Shown: one piece after another, positions 8,024 to 19,808 of the stretch
How positions within the stretch are numbered: the stretch's first letter is position 1
How the letters are laid out: each line of letters opens with the position of its first letter
DNA from: Pseudomonas synxantha BG33R
Lineage (GTDB): Bacteria > Pseudomonadota > Gammaproteobacteria > Pseudomonadales > Pseudomonadaceae
Assembly: GCF_000263715.2 (NCBI RefSeq)
Contig: NZ_CM001514.1
Coordinates: 1,536,936-1,600,935 of the forward strand
DNA: 64,000 nt
Direction of reading: 5' to 3'
Made by a program: the position numbers and the translations under genes
Notes under the pieces: generated by a model
The model's database searches: none
What the model saw: only the letters and a program-made list of their open reading frames with translations
Told to the model about the DNA's origin: nothing

Positions 8024-10411
8024 ATGAAACGTCTGCTGCTAACTGCGGTTCTCACCGTATTGATGATCGCCGAAGTTCACGCCGAGTCCTTCACCATCTC
8101 CGATATTCGCGTCAACGGCCTCCAGCGGGTTTCCGCGGGTAGCGTCTTTGGTGCCTTGCCGTTGAACGTCGGGGAACAGGCGGATGATCGTCGCCTGGTG
8201 GAATCCACTCGTGCGCTGTTCAAAACCGGGTTCTTTCAAGATATCCAACTGGGTCGCGAAGGCAACGTCCTGGTCATCACGGTCGTCGAACGACCTTCCG
8301 TTGCGAGTATCGCGATCGAAGGTAACAAGGCCATCTCCACTGAAGACCTGATGAAGGGCCTGAAGCAATCCGGCCTGGCCGAAGGCGAGATCTTCCAGCG
8401 CGCGACCCTTGAGGGTGTGCGTAACGAACTGCAACGCCAGTACGTTGCCCAGGGCCGCTACTCCGCGACCGTGGAAACCGAAGTGATCCCGCAGCCTCGT
8501 AACCGTGTGGGCCTCAAGGTCAACATCAACGAAGGTACCGTCGCGGCCATTCAGCACATCAACGTGGTGGGCAACACCAAATTCGCTGATGACGACCTGA
8601 TCGACCTGTTCGAGCTCAAGACCACCAACTGGCTGTCGTTCTTCAAGAACGATGACAAATACGCCCGTGAAAAACTTTCCGGTGACCTTGAACGCCTGCG
8701 CTCCTACTACCTGGACCGTGGCTACATCAACATGGACATCGCTTCGACCCAGGTGTCCATCACCCCGGACAAGAAGCACGTCTATATCACCGTGAACGTC
8801 AACGAAGGCGAGAAGTACAAGGTTCGTGACGTCAAGCTCAGCGGCGACCTGAAAGTCCCTGAGGACCAGGTCAAGTCCCTGCTGCTGGTGCAGAAGGATC
8901 AGGTGTTCTCGCGCAAGCTGATGACCACTACCTCCGAACTGATCACTCGCCGCCTGGGTAACGAAGGCTATACCTTCGCCAACGTCAACGGCGTGCCGAC
9001 CCCGAATGATGAAGATCACACGGTAGACATCACCTTCGTCGTCGATCCTGGCAAGCGCGCCTACGTAAACCGCATCAACTTCCGTGGCAACACCAAGTCT
9101 GCGGACGAAGTGCTGCGTCGTGAAATGCGTCAGATGGAAGGTGGCTGGGCTTCGACCTACCTGATCGACCAGTCCAAGACCCGTCTTGAGCGTCTGGGCT
9201 TCTTCAAGGAAGTCAACGTCGAAACCCCGGCCGTACCGGGTGTGGATGACCAGGTTGACGTGAACTACGCCGTTGAAGAGCAAGCTTCGGGCTCGATCAC
9301 CGCCAGCGTCGGTTTCGCACAGAGCGCCGGCCTGATCCTGGGTGGCTCGATCACCCAGAACAACTTCCTCGGTACCGGTAACAAGGTGTCCATCGGCCTG
9401 ACCCGAAGCGAATACCAGAGCCGCTATAACTTCGGTTATGTCGACCCCTACTGGACAGCTGACGGTGTGAGCCTGGGCTACAACGCCTTCTACCGCACCA
9501 CCGACTACAAAGACCTCGACGTCGACGTTGCAAGCTATGCGATCGACAGCCTGGGTGTGGGCGCAAACATCGGTTACCCGATCAGCGAAACCTCGCGCCT
9601 GACCTTCGGCATCACCGCGCAACAGGACGAGATCAAGACCGGTGTATATACCGTGGACGAGATCTTCGACTTCACTCGTCGTGAAGGTGACAAGTTCCTG
9701 AACTTCAAGGCATCTGCCGGCTGGTCCGAGTCGACCTTGAACAAAGGTGTACTGGCAACCCGTGGTCACTCTCAAAGCCTGACTGCGGAAGTCACCACAC
9801 CGGGCAGCGACCTGTCGTTCTTCAAGCTTGACTACCGCGGCCAGTTGTTCCAGCCGTTGAGCGATAACTACACCATGCGCCTGCACACAGAGCTGGGCTA
9901 TGGCGACGGTTATGGTTCGACCGATGGCTTGCCGTTCTACGAGAACTACTACGCAGGTGGTTTCAACTCGGTGCGTGGCTTCAAGGACAGCACTCTGGGC
10001 CCACGTGGTACCCCAAGCCGCGGTGTTGACCAAACCGGTAACGTCGGCACTCGCCGCGATGATGACGATGATCCACTGCCGTTCGGTGGTAACGTGCTGA
10101 TCCAGGGTGGTGCCGAGATCCTGTTCCCGCTGCCGTTCGTCAAGGACCAGCGTTCCCTGCGGACTTCGGTCTTCTGGGACGTGGGTAACGTGTTCGACTC
10201 CAAGTGCGAGCAGATCAAGAACCCAAGCGGTCTGAAGTCCAACACCCAGTGCAACGACGTGAGCCTCAGCAACCTGGCGAGCTCCGTGGGTGTGGGTGTG
10301 ACCTGGGTGACTGCGCTGGGCCCGTTGAGCTTTGCTCTGGCCATGCCGATCAAGAAACCGGATAACGCTGAAACCCAGATTTTCCAATTCTCCCTCGGCC
10401 AGACGTTCTAA
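8024..10411 (+). CDS. bamA: Outer membrane protein assembly factor BamA
   Basis: BamA is the central beta-barrel of the BAM complex that inserts outer-membrane proteins. I use the ATG at 8024 because it gives a clean signal peptide (MKRLLLTAVLTVLMIAEVHA, cleaved before ESF) and follows AAGAAAGGA. Five POTRA domains span about residues 21-420, each with the beta-alpha-alpha-beta-beta pattern. The C-terminal barrel includes the loop-6 motif VRGF (NSVRGFKDS) and ends in Phe as barrel proteins do (FSLGQTF). At 795 residues it is normal length. skp follows, so barrel and chaperone are co-expressed. Confidence 0.99.
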   Translation: MKRLLLTAVLTVLMIAEVHAESFTISDIRVNGLQRVSAGSVFGALPLNVGEQADDRRLVESTRALFKTGFFQDIQLGREGNVLVITVVERPSVASIAIEGNKAISTEDLMKGLKQSGLAEGEIFQRATLEGVRNELQRQYVAQGRYSATVETEVIPQPRNRVGLKVNINEGTVAAIQHINVVGNTKFADDDLIDLFELKTTNWLSFFKNDDKYAREKLSGDLERLRSYYLDRGYINMDIASTQVSITPDKKHVYITVNVNEGEKYKVRDVKLSGDLKVPEDQVKSLLLVQKDQVFSRKLMTTTSELITRRLGNEGYTFANVNGVPTPNDEDHTVDITFVVDPGKRAYVNRINFRGNTKSADEVLRREMRQMEGGWASTYLIDQSKTRLERLGFFKEVNVETPAVPGVDDQVDVNYAVEEQASGSITASVGFAQSAGLILGGSITQNNFLGTGNKVSIGLTRSEYQSRYNFGYVDPYWTADGVSLGYNAFYRTTDYKDLDVDVASYAIDSLGVGANIGYPISETSRLTFGITAQQDEIKTGVYTVDEIFDFTRREGDKFLNFKASAGWSESTLNKGVLATRGHSQSLTAEVTTPGSDLSFFKLDYRGQLFQPLSDNYTMRLHTELGYGDGYGSTDGLPFYENYYAGGFNSVRGFKDSTLGPRGTPSRGVDQTGNVGTRRDDDDDPLPFGGNVLIQGGAEILFPLPFVKDQRSLRTSVFWDVGNVFDSKCEQIKNPSGLKSNTQCNDVSLSNLASSVGVGVTWVTALGPLSFALAMPIKKPDNAETQIFQFSLGQTF

Positions 10412-10456
10412 GCGTCTGACCCAAGATAACGACAACGGATTCTGTAGGAGTACATC

Positions 10457-10960
10457 GTGCGTAAGTTGACTCAATTGGTCCTGCTGGCCACTGTGCTGGT
10501 AACCACCCCGGCCTTCGCCGAAATGAAAATCGCCGTCCTGAACTATCAGATGGCTCTGCTGGAATCCGACGCGGCCAAGAAGTACGCCGTGGATGCCGAG
10601 AAGAAATTCGGTCCGCAACTTACCAAGCTCAAAACCTTGGAAAGCAGCGCCAAGGGCATCCAGGATCGTCTGGTAGCCGGTGGCGACAAGATGCAGCAAG
10701 GCGAGCGCGAGCGTCTGGAGCTTGAATTCAAGCAAAAGGCCCGTGACTACCAGTTCCAGTCCAAGGAGCTGAACGAAGCCAAGGCTGTTGCCGACCGTGA
10801 AATGCTCAAGCAGCTCAAGCCCAAGCTCGACAGCGCCGTGGAAGAAGTCATCAAGAAGGGTGCTTTCGACCTGGTGTTCGAGCGCGGCGCCGTGATTGAC
10901 GTCAAGCCTCAATACGACATCACCCGTCAGGTGATCGAGCGCATGAACCAGCTGAAGTAA
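10457..10960 (+). CDS. skp: Periplasmic chaperone Skp/OmpH
   Basis: This 167-residue protein has a signal peptide (MRKLTQLVLLATVLVTTPAFA) and then the OmpH/Skp start EMKIAVLNYQMALLESD. The long charged helical middle (about residues 40-120) forms the tentacle arms of the trimeric chaperone that carries unfolded outer-membrane proteins to BamA. The GTG start at 10457 follows GTAGGAGT. It lies between bamA and lpxD, its standard place. Confidence 0.97.
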   Translation: MRKLTQLVLLATVLVTTPAFAEMKIAVLNYQMALLESDAAKKYAVDAEKKFGPQLTKLKTLESSAKGIQDRLVAGGDKMQQGERERLELEFKQKARDYQFQSKELNEAKAVADREMLKQLKPKLDSAVEEVIKKGAFDLVFERGAVIDVKPQYDITRQVIERMNQLK

Positions 10961-10963
10961 GCC

Positions 10964-12019
10964 ATGACCGCGACTATCAAACTCGGCGAGTTGGCCGAGT
11001 TCCTGGGAGCCACCTTGCGTGGCTCCCCGGAGAAAGAAATCACTGGGCTAGCCACCTTGCAGGAGGCTGGCCCAGCTCAGTTGAGCTTCCTCGCAAATCC
11101 CCAATACCGTAAATACCTGGTTGATTGCCAGGCCGCAGCCGTGTTGCTGAAGGCCGCTGACGCTGAAGGGTTTATCGGGGATGCGCTGGTGGTGGCCGAC
11201 CCGTACCTGTCGTACGCCAAGGCGTCACACCTGTTCGATCCCAAGCCGAAAGCGGCCGGTGGTATTCACCCATCTGCGGTAATTGCCGATGATGCCCAGG
11301 TTGACCCTGCGGCCAGCATCGGTGCGTTTGCAGTGATCGAAAGCGGGGCGCGTATTGGCGCAGGTGTCACCGTGGGCGCCCACTGCTTTATCGGCGCACG
11401 CTGTGAAATCGGTGCCAATGGTTGGCTGGCCCCACGTGTAACCCTCTACCACGATGTGCGTATTGGTCAGCGTGTGGTCATTCAGTCCGGCGCTGTTATC
11501 GGCGGCGAAGGCTTTGGCTTTGCCAACGCCAAAGGTGTCTGGCACAAGATTGCCCAGGTCGGCGGCGTATTGATCGGCGACGATGTGGAGATCGGTGTAA
11601 ACACTGCGGTGGATCGCGGGGCTTTGGCCGATACGGTGATCGGTAACGGCGTGAAGCTCGACAACCAGATCCAGATCGCCCACAACGTACAGATTGGCGA
11701 TCACACCGCCATGGCTGCGTGCGTGGGTATTTCCGGCAGCACCAAAATCGGCAAGCATTGCATGCTCGCCGGCGGCGTCGGGCTGGTGGGGCATATCGAT
11801 ATTTGCGACAACGTCTTTATCACCGGCATGACCATGGTGACTCACTCGATTACCGAGCCGGGGGCCTATTCTTCCGGTACCGCCATGCAACCTGCGGCTG
11901 AATGGCGCAAGAGCGCGGCGCGTTTGAGGAAGATCGACGACATGGCACGACGTATCAAACAGCTGGAAAAGCGTGTTGGGGACGTGACCCCTGGCGGTAA
12001 TGCTTCATCTGAAGGCTGA
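10964..12019 (+). CDS. lpxD: UDP-3-O-(3-hydroxyacyl)glucosamine N-acyltransferase
   Basis: LpxD adds the second 3-hydroxyacyl chain in lipid A synthesis. The N-terminal uridine-binding domain (about residues 1-100) is followed by hexapeptide repeats forming a left-handed beta helix (residues about 105-320), visible as repeated I-G-x-x-x pattern. GVWHKI and [15 protein letters not shown] contain the conserved His residues near the active site. Length 351 is normal. It starts 3 bases after skp ends. Confidence 0.98.
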   Translation: MTATIKLGELAEFLGATLRGSPEKEITGLATLQEAGPAQLSFLANPQYRKYLVDCQAAAVLLKAADAEGFIGDALVVADPYLSYAKASHLFDPKPKAAGGIHPSAVIADDAQVDPAASIGAFAVIESGARIGAGVTVGAHCFIGARCEIGANGWLAPRVTLYHDVRIGQRVVIQSGAVIGGEGFGFANAKGVWHKIAQVGGVLIGDDVEIGVNTAVDRGALADTVIGNGVKLDNQIQIAHNVQIGDHTAMAACVGISGSTKIGKHCMLAGGVGLVGHIDICDNVFITGMTMVTHSITEPGAYSSGTAMQPAAEWRKSAARLRKIDDMARRIKQLEKRVGDVTPGGNASSEG

Positions 12020-12130
12020 TACCATTTCCATATCAAGTGTGCACAGCCGCTAGACTGCCTCCTTGATTTGCTAGCGGGGCGTGCGCTTAGTTCGCCCGCC
12101 CCCAATCTTTATTACAGGCTTCCCCCCGAA

Positions 12131-12571
12131 ATGATGGACATCAACGAGATTCGCGAATACCTGCCTCACCGTTACCCGTTCCTGCTGGTGGACCGCGTAG
12201 TGGACCTCAATGTCGAGGAAAAGCGCATTCGTGCCTACAAGAATGTCAGCATCAACGAACCATTCTTCAACGGTCACTTCCCAGCGCATCCCATCATGCC
12301 GGGCGTGTTGATCATCGAAGCGATGGCCCAGGCTGCCGGTATCCTTGGTTTCAAAATGCTCGACCTCAAGCCTGCCGACGGCACGCTTTACTATTTCGTG
12401 GGCTCCGACAAGCTGCGTTTTCGCAACCCGGTCACCCCGGGTGACCAGTTGATCCTGGAAGCCAGGTTTATCAGCTGCAAGCGCCAGATCTGGAAGTTCG
12501 AATGCCAGGCCTCGGTAGATGGCAAGCCGGTATGCTCTGCCGAGATCATCTGTGCGGAACGCAAACTATGA
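12131..12571 (+). CDS. fabZ: 3-hydroxyacyl-ACP dehydratase FabZ
   Basis: FabZ dehydrates beta-hydroxyacyl-ACP in fatty acid elongation. It sits in the lipid A operon because it competes with LpxA/LpxD for the hydroxyacyl-ACP pool. The hot-dog fold catalytic residues are visible: His49 in [12 protein letters not shown] and Glu63 in IIEAMAQ. I chose the first ATG of the pair at 12131 ([17 protein letters not shown]), giving 146 residues as in other pseudomonads. An in-frame extension upstream (to 12068) is not family-like. The TGA overlaps the lpxA ATG. Confidence 0.98.
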   Translation: MMDINEIREYLPHRYPFLLVDRVVDLNVEEKRIRAYKNVSINEPFFNGHFPAHPIMPGVLIIEAMAQAAGILGFKMLDLKPADGTLYYFVGSDKLRFRNPVTPGDQLILEARFISCKRQIWKFECQASVDGKPVCSAEIICAERKL

Positions 12572-13344
12572 GTTTGATTGACCCTCGCGCAATCATCGAT
12601 CCGTCGGCCGTACTGGCCGCCGACGTTGAGGTCGGCCCTTGGTCGATCGTCGGCGCAGGTGTGGAAATCGGCGAGGGGACTGTCATCGGGCCACACGTGA
12701 TCCTTAAAGGTCCGACCCGTATTGGCAAACACAATCGTATCTACCAGTTTTCCTCGGTAGGCGAAGACACCCCGGACATGAAGTACAAGGGTGAAGAAAC
12801 ACGCCTGGTAATCGGTGACCACAACATCATCCGTGAAGGCGTCACCATTCACCGCGGCACCGTACAGGATCGCGCTGAAACCACTTTGGGTGATCACAAC
12901 CTGGTCATGGCCTATGCGCACATCGGCCATGACAGCGTGATCGGCAACCATTGCATCCTGGTCAACAACACTGCGCTGGCAGGCCATGTGCACGTTGACG
13001 ACTGGGCGATTCTGTCCGGTTTCACCCTGGTGCATCAGTACTGCCATATCGGCGCCCACAGCTTTTCCGGCATGGGTACCGCCATTGGCAAGGATGTCCC
13101 TGCATTCGTGACGGTGTTCGGCAACCCTGCCGAGGCTCGCAGCATGAACTTCGAAGGCATGCGCCGTCGCGGATTCAGCGAAGAGGCGATCCACGCTCTG
13201 CGCCGTGCCTACAAGACGGTTTACCGTCAGGGGCTGACGGTTGAGCAGGCGCTGACCGAACTGACCGAGCCGGCAACCCTGTTTCCGGAAGTCGCGGTGT
13301 TCCGTGACTCGATCCAGGCGTCGACTCGCGGCATCACCCGCTGA
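12568..13344 (+). CDS. lpxA: UDP-N-acetylglucosamine acyltransferase LpxA
   Basis: LpxA performs the first lipid A step, moving a 3-hydroxyacyl chain from ACP to UDP-GlcNAc. The protein is 258 residues, starting [20 protein letters not shown]. The hexapeptide repeats ([56 protein letters not shown]) build the trimeric beta-helix, and the alpha-helical C-terminal domain follows. The ATGA overlap with fabZ sets the start. lpxB follows after 2 bases. Confidence 0.98.
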   Translation: MSLIDPRAIIDPSAVLAADVEVGPWSIVGAGVEIGEGTVIGPHVILKGPTRIGKHNRIYQFSSVGEDTPDMKYKGEETRLVIGDHNIIREGVTIHRGTVQDRAETTLGDHNLVMAYAHIGHDSVIGNHCILVNNTALAGHVHVDDWAILSGFTLVHQYCHIGAHSFSGMGTAIGKDVPAFVTVFGNPAEARSMNFEGMRRRGFSEEAIHALRRAYKTVYRQGLTVEQALTELTEPATLFPEVAVFRDSIQASTRGITR

Positions 13345-13346
13345 TC

Positions 13347-14486
13347 ATGGCCAATCTGCGTATTGCGCTGGTGGCCGGTGAAGCGTCCGGCGACATTCTG
13401 GGTGCTGGCCTGATGCGAGCCCTCAAGGCCCAGCATCCTGCGGTGGAGTTTATCGGCGTGGGTGGGCCGTTGATGCAGGCCGAAGGGCTTGCCTCCTACT
13501 TCCCCATGGAGCGGCTGTCGGTCATGGGGTTGGTGGAGGTGTTGGGGCGCCTGCGTGAGCTGCTCGCTCGCCGCAAGCTCTTGATCAAGACGCTGATCGA
13601 AGAAAAACCTGACGTCTTTATCGGCATCGATGCGCCGGACTTCACGCTCAATATCGAACTCAAGTTGCGCCAGGCCGGGATCAAGACCGTGCACTACGTC
13701 AGCCCATCCGTGTGGGCGTGGCGCCAGAAGCGTGTGTTGAAAATCCGCGAAGGCTGCGACCTGATGTTGACCTTGCTTCCATTCGAAGCCCGGTTCTACG
13801 AGGAGAAGGGCGTGCCGGTGCGGTTTGTCGGCCACACCCTGGCTGACGCCATTCCCTTGCAGGCTGATCGTGCGGCTGCACGCGCCGAGCTGGGCTTGCC
13901 CGCTGGCCCGTTGGTAGCGTTGATGCCAGGCAGTCGTGGCGGTGAGGTGGGGCGTTTGGGGGCGTTGTTTTTTGATGCTGCCGAACGTCTTCAGGCGCAA
14001 AAGCCGGGAATCCGCTTTGTGCTGCCTTGCGCCAGTCCACAACGTCGTGCACAGATCGAAACCCTGCTGGAAGGCCGCAACCTGCCGTTGACCCTGCTCG
14101 ATGGCCAGTCCCACCTGGCCCTGGCAGCCTGCGATGCGGTGTTGATCGCCTCGGGCACTGCCACACTTGAGGCCTTGCTGTACAAGCGGCCGATGGTCGT
14201 GGCCTATCGCCTGGCGCCACTGACCTTCTGGATCCTCAAGCGCATGGTCAAGAGCCCTTACATTTCCTTGCCCAACCTGCTGGCCCAGCGCCTGCTAGTG
14301 CCGGAGTTGTTGCAGGACGATGCAACGCCCGAAGCGCTTGCGCAAACCCTACTACCCTTGATTGACGGCGGCGAAGAGCAGACCCGTGGTTTCGACGACA
14401 TTCATCGCACGTTGCGTCGTGATGCCTCGAACCAGGCGGCCGACGCCGTGCTGACCTTGATCGGCCATAAACAGGAAGCCTTATGA
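13347..14486 (+). CDS. lpxB: Lipid-A-disaccharide synthase
   Basis: LpxB, a GT-B-type inverting glycosyltransferase (family GT19), joins UDP-2,3-diacylglucosamine and lipid X to make the disaccharide core of lipid A. The N-terminal [17 protein letters not shown] motif, the central [14 protein letters not shown] and the nucleotide-binding [10 protein letters not shown] and [11 protein letters not shown] segments are all present in 379 residues. Its last bases overlap the rnhB start (ATGA). Confidence 0.98.
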   Translation: MANLRIALVAGEASGDILGAGLMRALKAQHPAVEFIGVGGPLMQAEGLASYFPMERLSVMGLVEVLGRLRELLARRKLLIKTLIEEKPDVFIGIDAPDFTLNIELKLRQAGIKTVHYVSPSVWAWRQKRVLKIREGCDLMLTLLPFEARFYEEKGVPVRFVGHTLADAIPLQADRAAARAELGLPAGPLVALMPGSRGGEVGRLGALFFDAAERLQAQKPGIRFVLPCASPQRRAQIETLLEGRNLPLTLLDGQSHLALAACDAVLIASGTATLEALLYKRPMVVAYRLAPLTFWILKRMVKSPYISLPNLLAQRLLVPELLQDDATPEALAQTLLPLIDGGEEQTRGFDDIHRTLRRDASNQAADAVLTLIGHKQEAL

Positions 14487-15115
14487 CCACGCAAATGGGC
14501 CTGGATTTCAGCCTGGTTGCCCAAGCTCACGAACTGGTGGCCGGTGTTGACGAAGTAGGGCGCGGCCCGCTGTGTGGCGCAGTGGTCACGGCGGCGGTAA
14601 TCCTTGATCCGAACCGCCCGATCCTGGGCCTCAATGATTCGAAAAAGCTTACCGAGGCCCGTCGCGAAAAGCTCTATGACGAGATCTGCGAGAAGGCCCT
14701 GAGTTGGCATATCGCTCGCGCTGAAGTCGAGGAAATCGACGAACTTAATATCCTCCATGCAACCATGTTAGCCATGCAGCGTGCTGTTGAAGGGCTGCAT
14801 ATCACCCCGAAAATGGCGATGATCGATGGCAACCGTTGCCCGAAGCTTGCGGTGCCGTCGGAAGCGGTGGTCAAGGGCGATAGCAAGGTTCCGGCCATTG
14901 CCGCTGCCTCGATCCTGGCCAAGGTCAGCCGTGACCGTGAAATGGCTGCGTTCGAATTGATCTACCCCGGCTACGGGATTGGCGGCCATAAAGGCTACCC
15001 GACGCCCGTTCATCTGGAAGCCCTGGCTCGGCTGGGCCCGACCCCGATCCATCGCCGCTCGTTTGCCCCGGTACGCCTGGCTTATGAGGCCCGCGAAAGT
15101 CTGATCGTGGTTTAG
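14483..15115 (+). CDS. rnhB: Ribonuclease HII
   Basis: RNase HII removes ribonucleotides from DNA and RNA-DNA hybrids. The N-terminal catalytic block [17 protein letters not shown] contains the DEVGRGP signature (Asp-Glu metal ligands), followed by [17 protein letters not shown] and the [13 protein letters not shown] helix with the other acidic ligand. Length 210 is typical. The chosen ATG overlaps lpxB, and a hairpin ends the operon downstream. Confidence 0.98.
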   Translation: MTTQMGLDFSLVAQAHELVAGVDEVGRGPLCGAVVTAAVILDPNRPILGLNDSKKLTEARREKLYDEICEKALSWHIARAEVEEIDELNILHATMLAMQRAVEGLHITPKMAMIDGNRCPKLAVPSEAVVKGDSKVPAIAAASILAKVSRDREMAAFELIYPGYGIGGHKGYPTPVHLEALARLGPTPIHRRSFAPVRLAYEARESLIVV

Positions 15116-15136
15116 CAGCAAGGCTGATGTTTTTAC

Positions 15137-15170
15137 CAAGGCCCGGTACAATCCGGGCCTTGTTGTTTTC
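15137..15170 (+). terminator. Terminator after rnhB, just ahead of dnaE
   Basis: The stem CAAGGCCCGG / CCGGGCCTTG with a 6-base loop is followed by TTGTTTTC. It ends about 20 bases before the dnaE start, so it closes the lpx operon or attenuates transcription into dnaE. Confidence 0.75.
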
Positions 15171-15191
15171 ATGTATCAAGACAGGATCACT

Positions 15192-18100
15192 ATGCCGGCT
15201 TCATTCGTTCACCTGCGCCTGCACACTGAATATTCCCTGGTCGACGGCCTGGTACGGATCAAACCGCTGGTCAAAACCCTGGTGGGCATGAATATGCCTG
15301 CGGTGGCGGTAACCGATCAGAACAACATGTGTTCCCTGGTCAAGTTCTACAAGAACGCCATGGGCGCCGGCATCAAGCCGATCTGCGGCGCCGACCTGTG
15401 GCTGTCCAACAAGGACCCGGATAACCCACTGAGCCGCATCAGCCTGCTGGCGATGAACGGCGTGGGTTATCGCAACCTCACCGAACTGATTTCCCGTGGC
15501 TTTATTGATGGCCAGCGCAACGGCTCGATCATCATCGAGCGCGAGTGGGTGGCCGAAGCCAGCGAAGGCCTGATCATGCTCTCGGCGGCTAAAGAGGGCG
15601 AGATCGGTATCGCGTTGCTGGGCGGTAATCCCCAGGAAGCCGAGGTGCTGGCACGTGAGTGGATGCAGGTATTCCCGGACCGTTTCTACCTGGAAGTCCA
15701 GCGTACCAGCCGCCCCAACGATGAAGAACATCTGCATGCTGCCGTAGCCCTGGCCGATAAGCTGGGTGCGCCGCTGGTGGCGACCAACGATGTGCGGTTT
15801 ATCAAGAAAGAAGATTTCGAGGCCCATGAAACCCGCGTGTGCATCGGCGAAGGCCGGGCCCTGGATGACCCGCGCCGCTCGAAGAATTACAGTGAAGAGC
15901 AATACCTCAAAAGCGCCGATGAAATGGCGCAGCTGTTCAGCGATTTGCCCGAGGCCCTGGAAAACTCCGTCGAGATCGCCAAGCGCTGCAACATTGAAGT
16001 GAAGCTGGGCAAGCACTTTTTGCCCAACTTCCCGATACCCGATGGCATGACCATCGACGAATACTTTCGCAAAGTGTCGTTCGATGGCCTGGAAGAACGC
16101 CTTAGCGTCCTGCTGCCCAAGGACACCACTGAAGACTACGAAGCCAAGCGTCAGGTGTATGTCGACCGGTTGAATTTCGAGCTGGATATCATCATCCAGA
16201 TGGGATTCCCCGGCTACTTCCTGATCGTAATGGACTTTATCCAGTGGGCCAAAAACAACGGCGTACCGGTAGGTCCTGGCCGTGGGTCAGGTGCTGGCTC
16301 GCTGGTGGCCTATGTACAGAAGATCACCGACCTTGACCCGCTGGAATATGACCTGCTGTTCGAACGGTTCCTGAACCCGGAACGGGTGTCGATGCCCGAC
16401 TTCGACGTCGACTTCTGCATGGATGGTCGTGACCGTGTGATTGAATACGTGGCCGAGAAATACGGCCGCAACGCGGTAAGTCAGATCATCACCTTCGGTT
16501 CCATGGCGGCGAAAGCGGTAATTCGCGACGTGGCGCGGGTGCAGGGCAAGTCCTACGGCCTGGCCGACCGCCTGTCGAAGATGATCCCGTTCGAAGTCGG
16601 CATGACCCTGGAAAAAGCCTACGAGCAGGAAGAAATCCTGCGCGACTTTATCAAGGTCGATGAAGAAGCCGCCGAAATCTGGGACATGGCGCGCAAGCTC
16701 GAAGGCGTGGTGCGTAACGTCGGTAAACACGCCGGTGGTGTAGTTATTGCCCCGACCAAGCTCACCGACTTTTCGCCGATCTACTGCGATGAAGAAGGCG
16801 ACGGCCTGGTCACCCAGTTCGACAAGGATGACGTGGAGGCGGCCGGCCTGGTGAAGTTCGACTTCCTCGGCCTGCGTACCCTGACGATCATCGACTGGGC
16901 ACTCAAGACCATCAACCGCGACCGCGCCAAGGTTGGCGAAGAACCGCTGGATATCGCGTTTATCCCGCTGGACGACAAACCGACCTACAGCCTGCTGCAA
17001 AAAGCTGAAACCACGGCGGTGTTCCAGCTTGAATCCCGGGGCATGAAAGAGCTGATCAAAAAGCTCAAGCCCGACTGCCTGGAAGACTTGATCGCACTGG
17101 TGGCGCTGTTCCGTCCGGGCCCGCTGCAATCGGGCATGGTGGATGACTTCATCAACCGCAAGCACGGTCGCGCCGAGCTGGCTTACCCGCACTCCGACTA
17201 TCAATACGAGGGCCTCAAGCCTGTATTGGCGCCGACGTACGGCATCATCCTGTATCAGGAACAGGTGATGCAGATCGCCCAGGTAATGGCCGGCTACACC
17301 CTCGGTGGTGCGGACATGCTGCGTCGCGCAATGGGTAAAAAGAAACCCGAGGAAATGGCCAAGCAGCGCGGCGGTTTCATTGAGGGTTGCGCCACCAACA
17401 ACATCGACGCCGATCTGGCCGGTAACATCTTCGACCTGGTAGAAAAATTCGCCGGTTATGGTTTCAACAAATCCCACTCCGCCGCCTATGGCCTGGTGTC
17501 GTACCAGACTGCCTGGCTGAAAGCCCACTACCCGGCGCCGTTCATGGCAGCGGTGCTGTCGGCCGATATGCACAACACCGACAAGGTCGTGACCTTGATC
17601 GAGGAAGTGCGCACCATGAAGCTGCGCCTCGATGCGCCGGACGTGAACGCCTCTGAGTTCAAGTTCACGGTGAACGACGAAGGCCGCATCATCTATGGCC
17701 TCGGCGCGATCAAGGGCGTGGGCGAAGGTCCGGTGGAGGCCATCACCGAAGCGCGCCAGGATGGGCCATTCAAGGACCTGTTCGACTTCTGCGCGCGTGT
17801 TGACCTCAAGCGCATCAACAAGCGTACCCTCGATGGCTTGATCCGCAGCGGCGCGCTCGACCGTCTCGGTCCGTATTTCCATGATGAGCCGAAGGCTTAC
17901 CAGGCCAATATCGACCGTAACCGTGCGGTGCTGCTTACCGCCATGGAAGAGGCGATCAAGGCTGCCGAACAGACTGCCCGCACCCATGACAGCGGCCACG
18001 CCGATCTGTTTGGCGGGCTGTTCGTCGAAGAAGACGCGGATGTCTACGCCAATCATCGCAAGGCCAAGGAGCTGACCCTCAAGGAACGCCTCAAAGGTGA

Positions 18101-18713
18101 GAAAGACACCTTGGGCCTGTACCTCACCGGCCACCCGATTGACGAGTACGAAGGCGAAATCCGCCGTTTCGCCCGCCAGCGCATCATCGACCTCAAGCCC
18201 GCGCGGGATACCCAGACCGTCGCCGGCATGATCATCGCCCTGCGGGTGATGAAAAATAAAAAGGGCGACAAAATGGGCTTCATCACCCTGGATGACCGCT
18301 CGGGCCGGATCGAAGCGTCACTGTTTGCCGATGCGTTCCACTCCGCCCAATCGCTTTTACAGACCGATGCCATGGTGGTGGTGGAAGGGGAGGTCAGCAA
18401 TGATGACTTCTCCGGCGGCCTGCGCCTGCGTATCAAACGGGTGATGAGCATGGAAGATGCGCGCACCAACCTGGCCGAAAGCCTGCGCTTGAAGGTCAAG
18501 ACCGAAGCGCTCAAGGGCGATCAGCTACGCTGGTTGGGTGACCTGCTCAAGCGCCACCGCGGCGCGTGCCCGGTAACCATGGAGTACACCGGCAGCGACG
18601 CCAAGGCCATGTTGCAGTTTGGTGAGACGTGGCGGATTGATCCGGCTGATGGCTTGATTCAAGCTTTGCGTGACCAGTTCGGGCGAGACAACGTCTTCCT
18701 CCAATACCGTTGA
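15192..18713 (+). CDS. dnaE: DNA polymerase III alpha subunit
   Basis: This is the replicative DNA polymerase catalytic subunit (C family). I use the ATG at 15192 ([20 protein letters not shown]), which gives 1173 residues, the usual pseudomonad length. An upstream in-frame ATG at 15171 would add seven residues and lies in the hairpin region. The N-terminal PHP domain (about 5-280) starts with HLRLHTEYS. The catalytic aspartates lie in PDFDVDF near residues 402-408, with the [14 protein letters not shown] motif upstream. The beta-clamp-binding and OB-fold parts follow, the latter around [19 protein letters not shown]. Confidence 0.98.
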   Translation: MPASFVHLRLHTEYSLVDGLVRIKPLVKTLVGMNMPAVAVTDQNNMCSLVKFYKNAMGAGIKPICGADLWLSNKDPDNPLSRISLLAMNGVGYRNLTELISRGFIDGQRNGSIIIEREWVAEASEGLIMLSAAKEGEIGIALLGGNPQEAEVLAREWMQVFPDRFYLEVQRTSRPNDEEHLHAAVALADKLGAPLVATNDVRFIKKEDFEAHETRVCIGEGRALDDPRRSKNYSEEQYLKSADEMAQLFSDLPEALENSVEIAKRCNIEVKLGKHFLPNFPIPDGMTIDEYFRKVSFDGLEERLSVLLPKDTTEDYEAKRQVYVDRLNFELDIIIQMGFPGYFLIVMDFIQWAKNNGVPVGPGRGSGAGSLVAYVQKITDLDPLEYDLLFERFLNPERVSMPDFDVDFCMDGRDRVIEYVAEKYGRNAVSQIITFGSMAAKAVIRDVARVQGKSYGLADRLSKMIPFEVGMTLEKAYEQEEILRDFIKVDEEAAEIWDMARKLEGVVRNVGKHAGGVVIAPTKLTDFSPIYCDEEGDGLVTQFDKDDVEAAGLVKFDFLGLRTLTIIDWALKTINRDRAKVGEEPLDIAFIPLDDKPTYSLLQKAETTAVFQLESRGMKELIKKLKPDCLEDLIALVALFRPGPLQSGMVDDFINRKHGRAELAYPHSDYQYEGLKPVLAPTYGIILYQEQVMQIAQVMAGYTLGGADMLRRAMGKKKPEEMAKQRGGFIEGCATNNIDADLAGNIFDLVEKFAGYGFNKSHSAAYGLVSYQTAWLKAHYPAPFMAAVLSADMHNTDKVVTLIEEVRTMKLRLDAPDVNASEFKFTVNDEGRIIYGLGAIKGVGEGPVEAITEARQDGPFKDLFDFCARVDLKRINKRTLDGLIRSGALDRLGPYFHDEPKAYQANIDRNRAVLLTAMEEAIKAAEQTARTHDSGHADLFGGLFVEEDADVYANHRKAKELTLKERLKGEKDTLGLYLTGHPIDEYEGEIRRFARQRIIDLKPARDTQTVAGMIIALRVMKNKKGDKMGFITLDDRSGRIEASLFADAFHSAQSLLQTDAMVVVEGEVSNDDFSGGLRLRIKRVMSMEDARTNLAESLRLKVKTEALKGDQLRWLGDLLKRHRGACPVTMEYTGSDAKAMLQFGETWRIDPADGLIQALRDQFGRDNVFLQYR

Positions 18714-18841
18714 CGGTCAGTACCCCTGACCTCGGCTGAACATTTAATCTCGACCTAAACGCGCCTCTCCCTTAAGGTAGGGCGCGAATAGACAACCGGC
18801 TGGCCAGGCACTCCCTGGCCGTCGACCCAAGACGGACGCTT

Positions 18842-19789
18842 ATGAACCCGAATTTTCTTGATTTCGAACAGCCGATCGCTGACCTGCAAGCCAAGATCGA
18901 AGAGCTGCGCCTGGTCGGCAATGACAATTCGCTGAATATCGGCGACGAAATCGCTCGCCTGCAAGACAAAAGCAGCACGCTCACCGAAGACATCTTCGGC
19001 AAGCTGACCAGTTGGCAGATCGCGCGCCTGGCTCGCCACCCGCGCCGTCCGTACACCCTGGACTACATCGAACACATCTTCACCGAGTTCGATGAGCTGC
19101 ACGGCGACCGCCACTTCTCCGACGACGCGGCCATTGTGGGCGGTATCGCTCGCCTGGACGACCAGCCGGTGATGGTGATCGGCCATCAGAAAGGCCGTGA
19201 AGTGCGCGAGAAAGTCCGTCGCAACTTCGGTATGCCGCGTCCGGAAGGCTACCGCAAGGCTTGCCGCCTGATGGAAATGGCCGAGCGCTTCAAGATGCCG
19301 ATCCTGACCTTCATCGACACTCCGGGCGCATACCCGGGTATTGACGCCGAAGAGCGCAACCAGAGTGAAGCGATTGCCTGGAACCTGCGCGTCATGGCTC
19401 GCCTGAAAACCCCGATCATCGCCACTGTGATCGGTGAAGGTGGTTCCGGCGGTGCGCTGGCCATTGGCGTGTGCGATCAGTTGAACATGCTGCAATATTC
19501 GACCTACGCGGTGATTTCGCCGGAAGGGTGTGCCTCGATCCTGTGGAAAACCGCAGAGAAGGCGCCGGATGCGGCTGAAGCCATGGGCATCACCGCCGAT
19601 CGCCTCAAAGGCCTGGGTATCGTCGACAAAGTGATCGCCGAACCACTGGGCGGCGCCCACCGTGACCCGGCCGCGGCTGCCGCGACCATCCGTGCTGAAC
19701 TGGGCTCGCAACTGGCGATGCTCAAGAAGCTGGATAACGAAGCGCTGCTGGCCCGTCGTTACGAGCGTCTGATGAGCTACGGTCTCTAA
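18842..19789 (+). CDS. accA: Acetyl-CoA carboxylase carboxyltransferase subunit alpha
   Basis: AccA forms with AccD the carboxyltransferase that makes malonyl-CoA. The 315-residue protein begins [20 protein letters not shown] and has the crotonase-fold core with [20 protein letters not shown] and the oxyanion segment [12 protein letters not shown]. Length and position after dnaE are standard for Pseudomonas. It has its own 128-base upstream spacer and may have its own promoter. Confidence 0.98.
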   Translation: MNPNFLDFEQPIADLQAKIEELRLVGNDNSLNIGDEIARLQDKSSTLTEDIFGKLTSWQIARLARHPRRPYTLDYIEHIFTEFDELHGDRHFSDDAAIVGGIARLDDQPVMVIGHQKGREVREKVRRNFGMPRPEGYRKACRLMEMAERFKMPILTFIDTPGAYPGIDAEERNQSEAIAWNLRVMARLKTPIIATVIGEGGSGGALAIGVCDQLNMLQYSTYAVISPEGCASILWKTAEKAPDAAEAMGITADRLKGLGIVDKVIAEPLGGAHRDPAAAAATIRAELGSQLAMLKKLDNEALLARRYERLMSYGL

Positions 19790-19808
19790 AGTCGGCGCCG
19801 TAACTCGA

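Noticed and set aside
8039-10912. 957-codon open frame on the minus strand opposite bamA and skp
   Set aside because: It is antisense to two clearly conserved genes. Its composition (His/Val/Asp-rich) is the mirror of GC-rich third-position bias, and no domain or ribosome site supports it.
16287-18134. 615-codon minus-strand frame inside dnaE
   Set aside because: It is a shadow of dnaE codon bias; no domain is recognisable.
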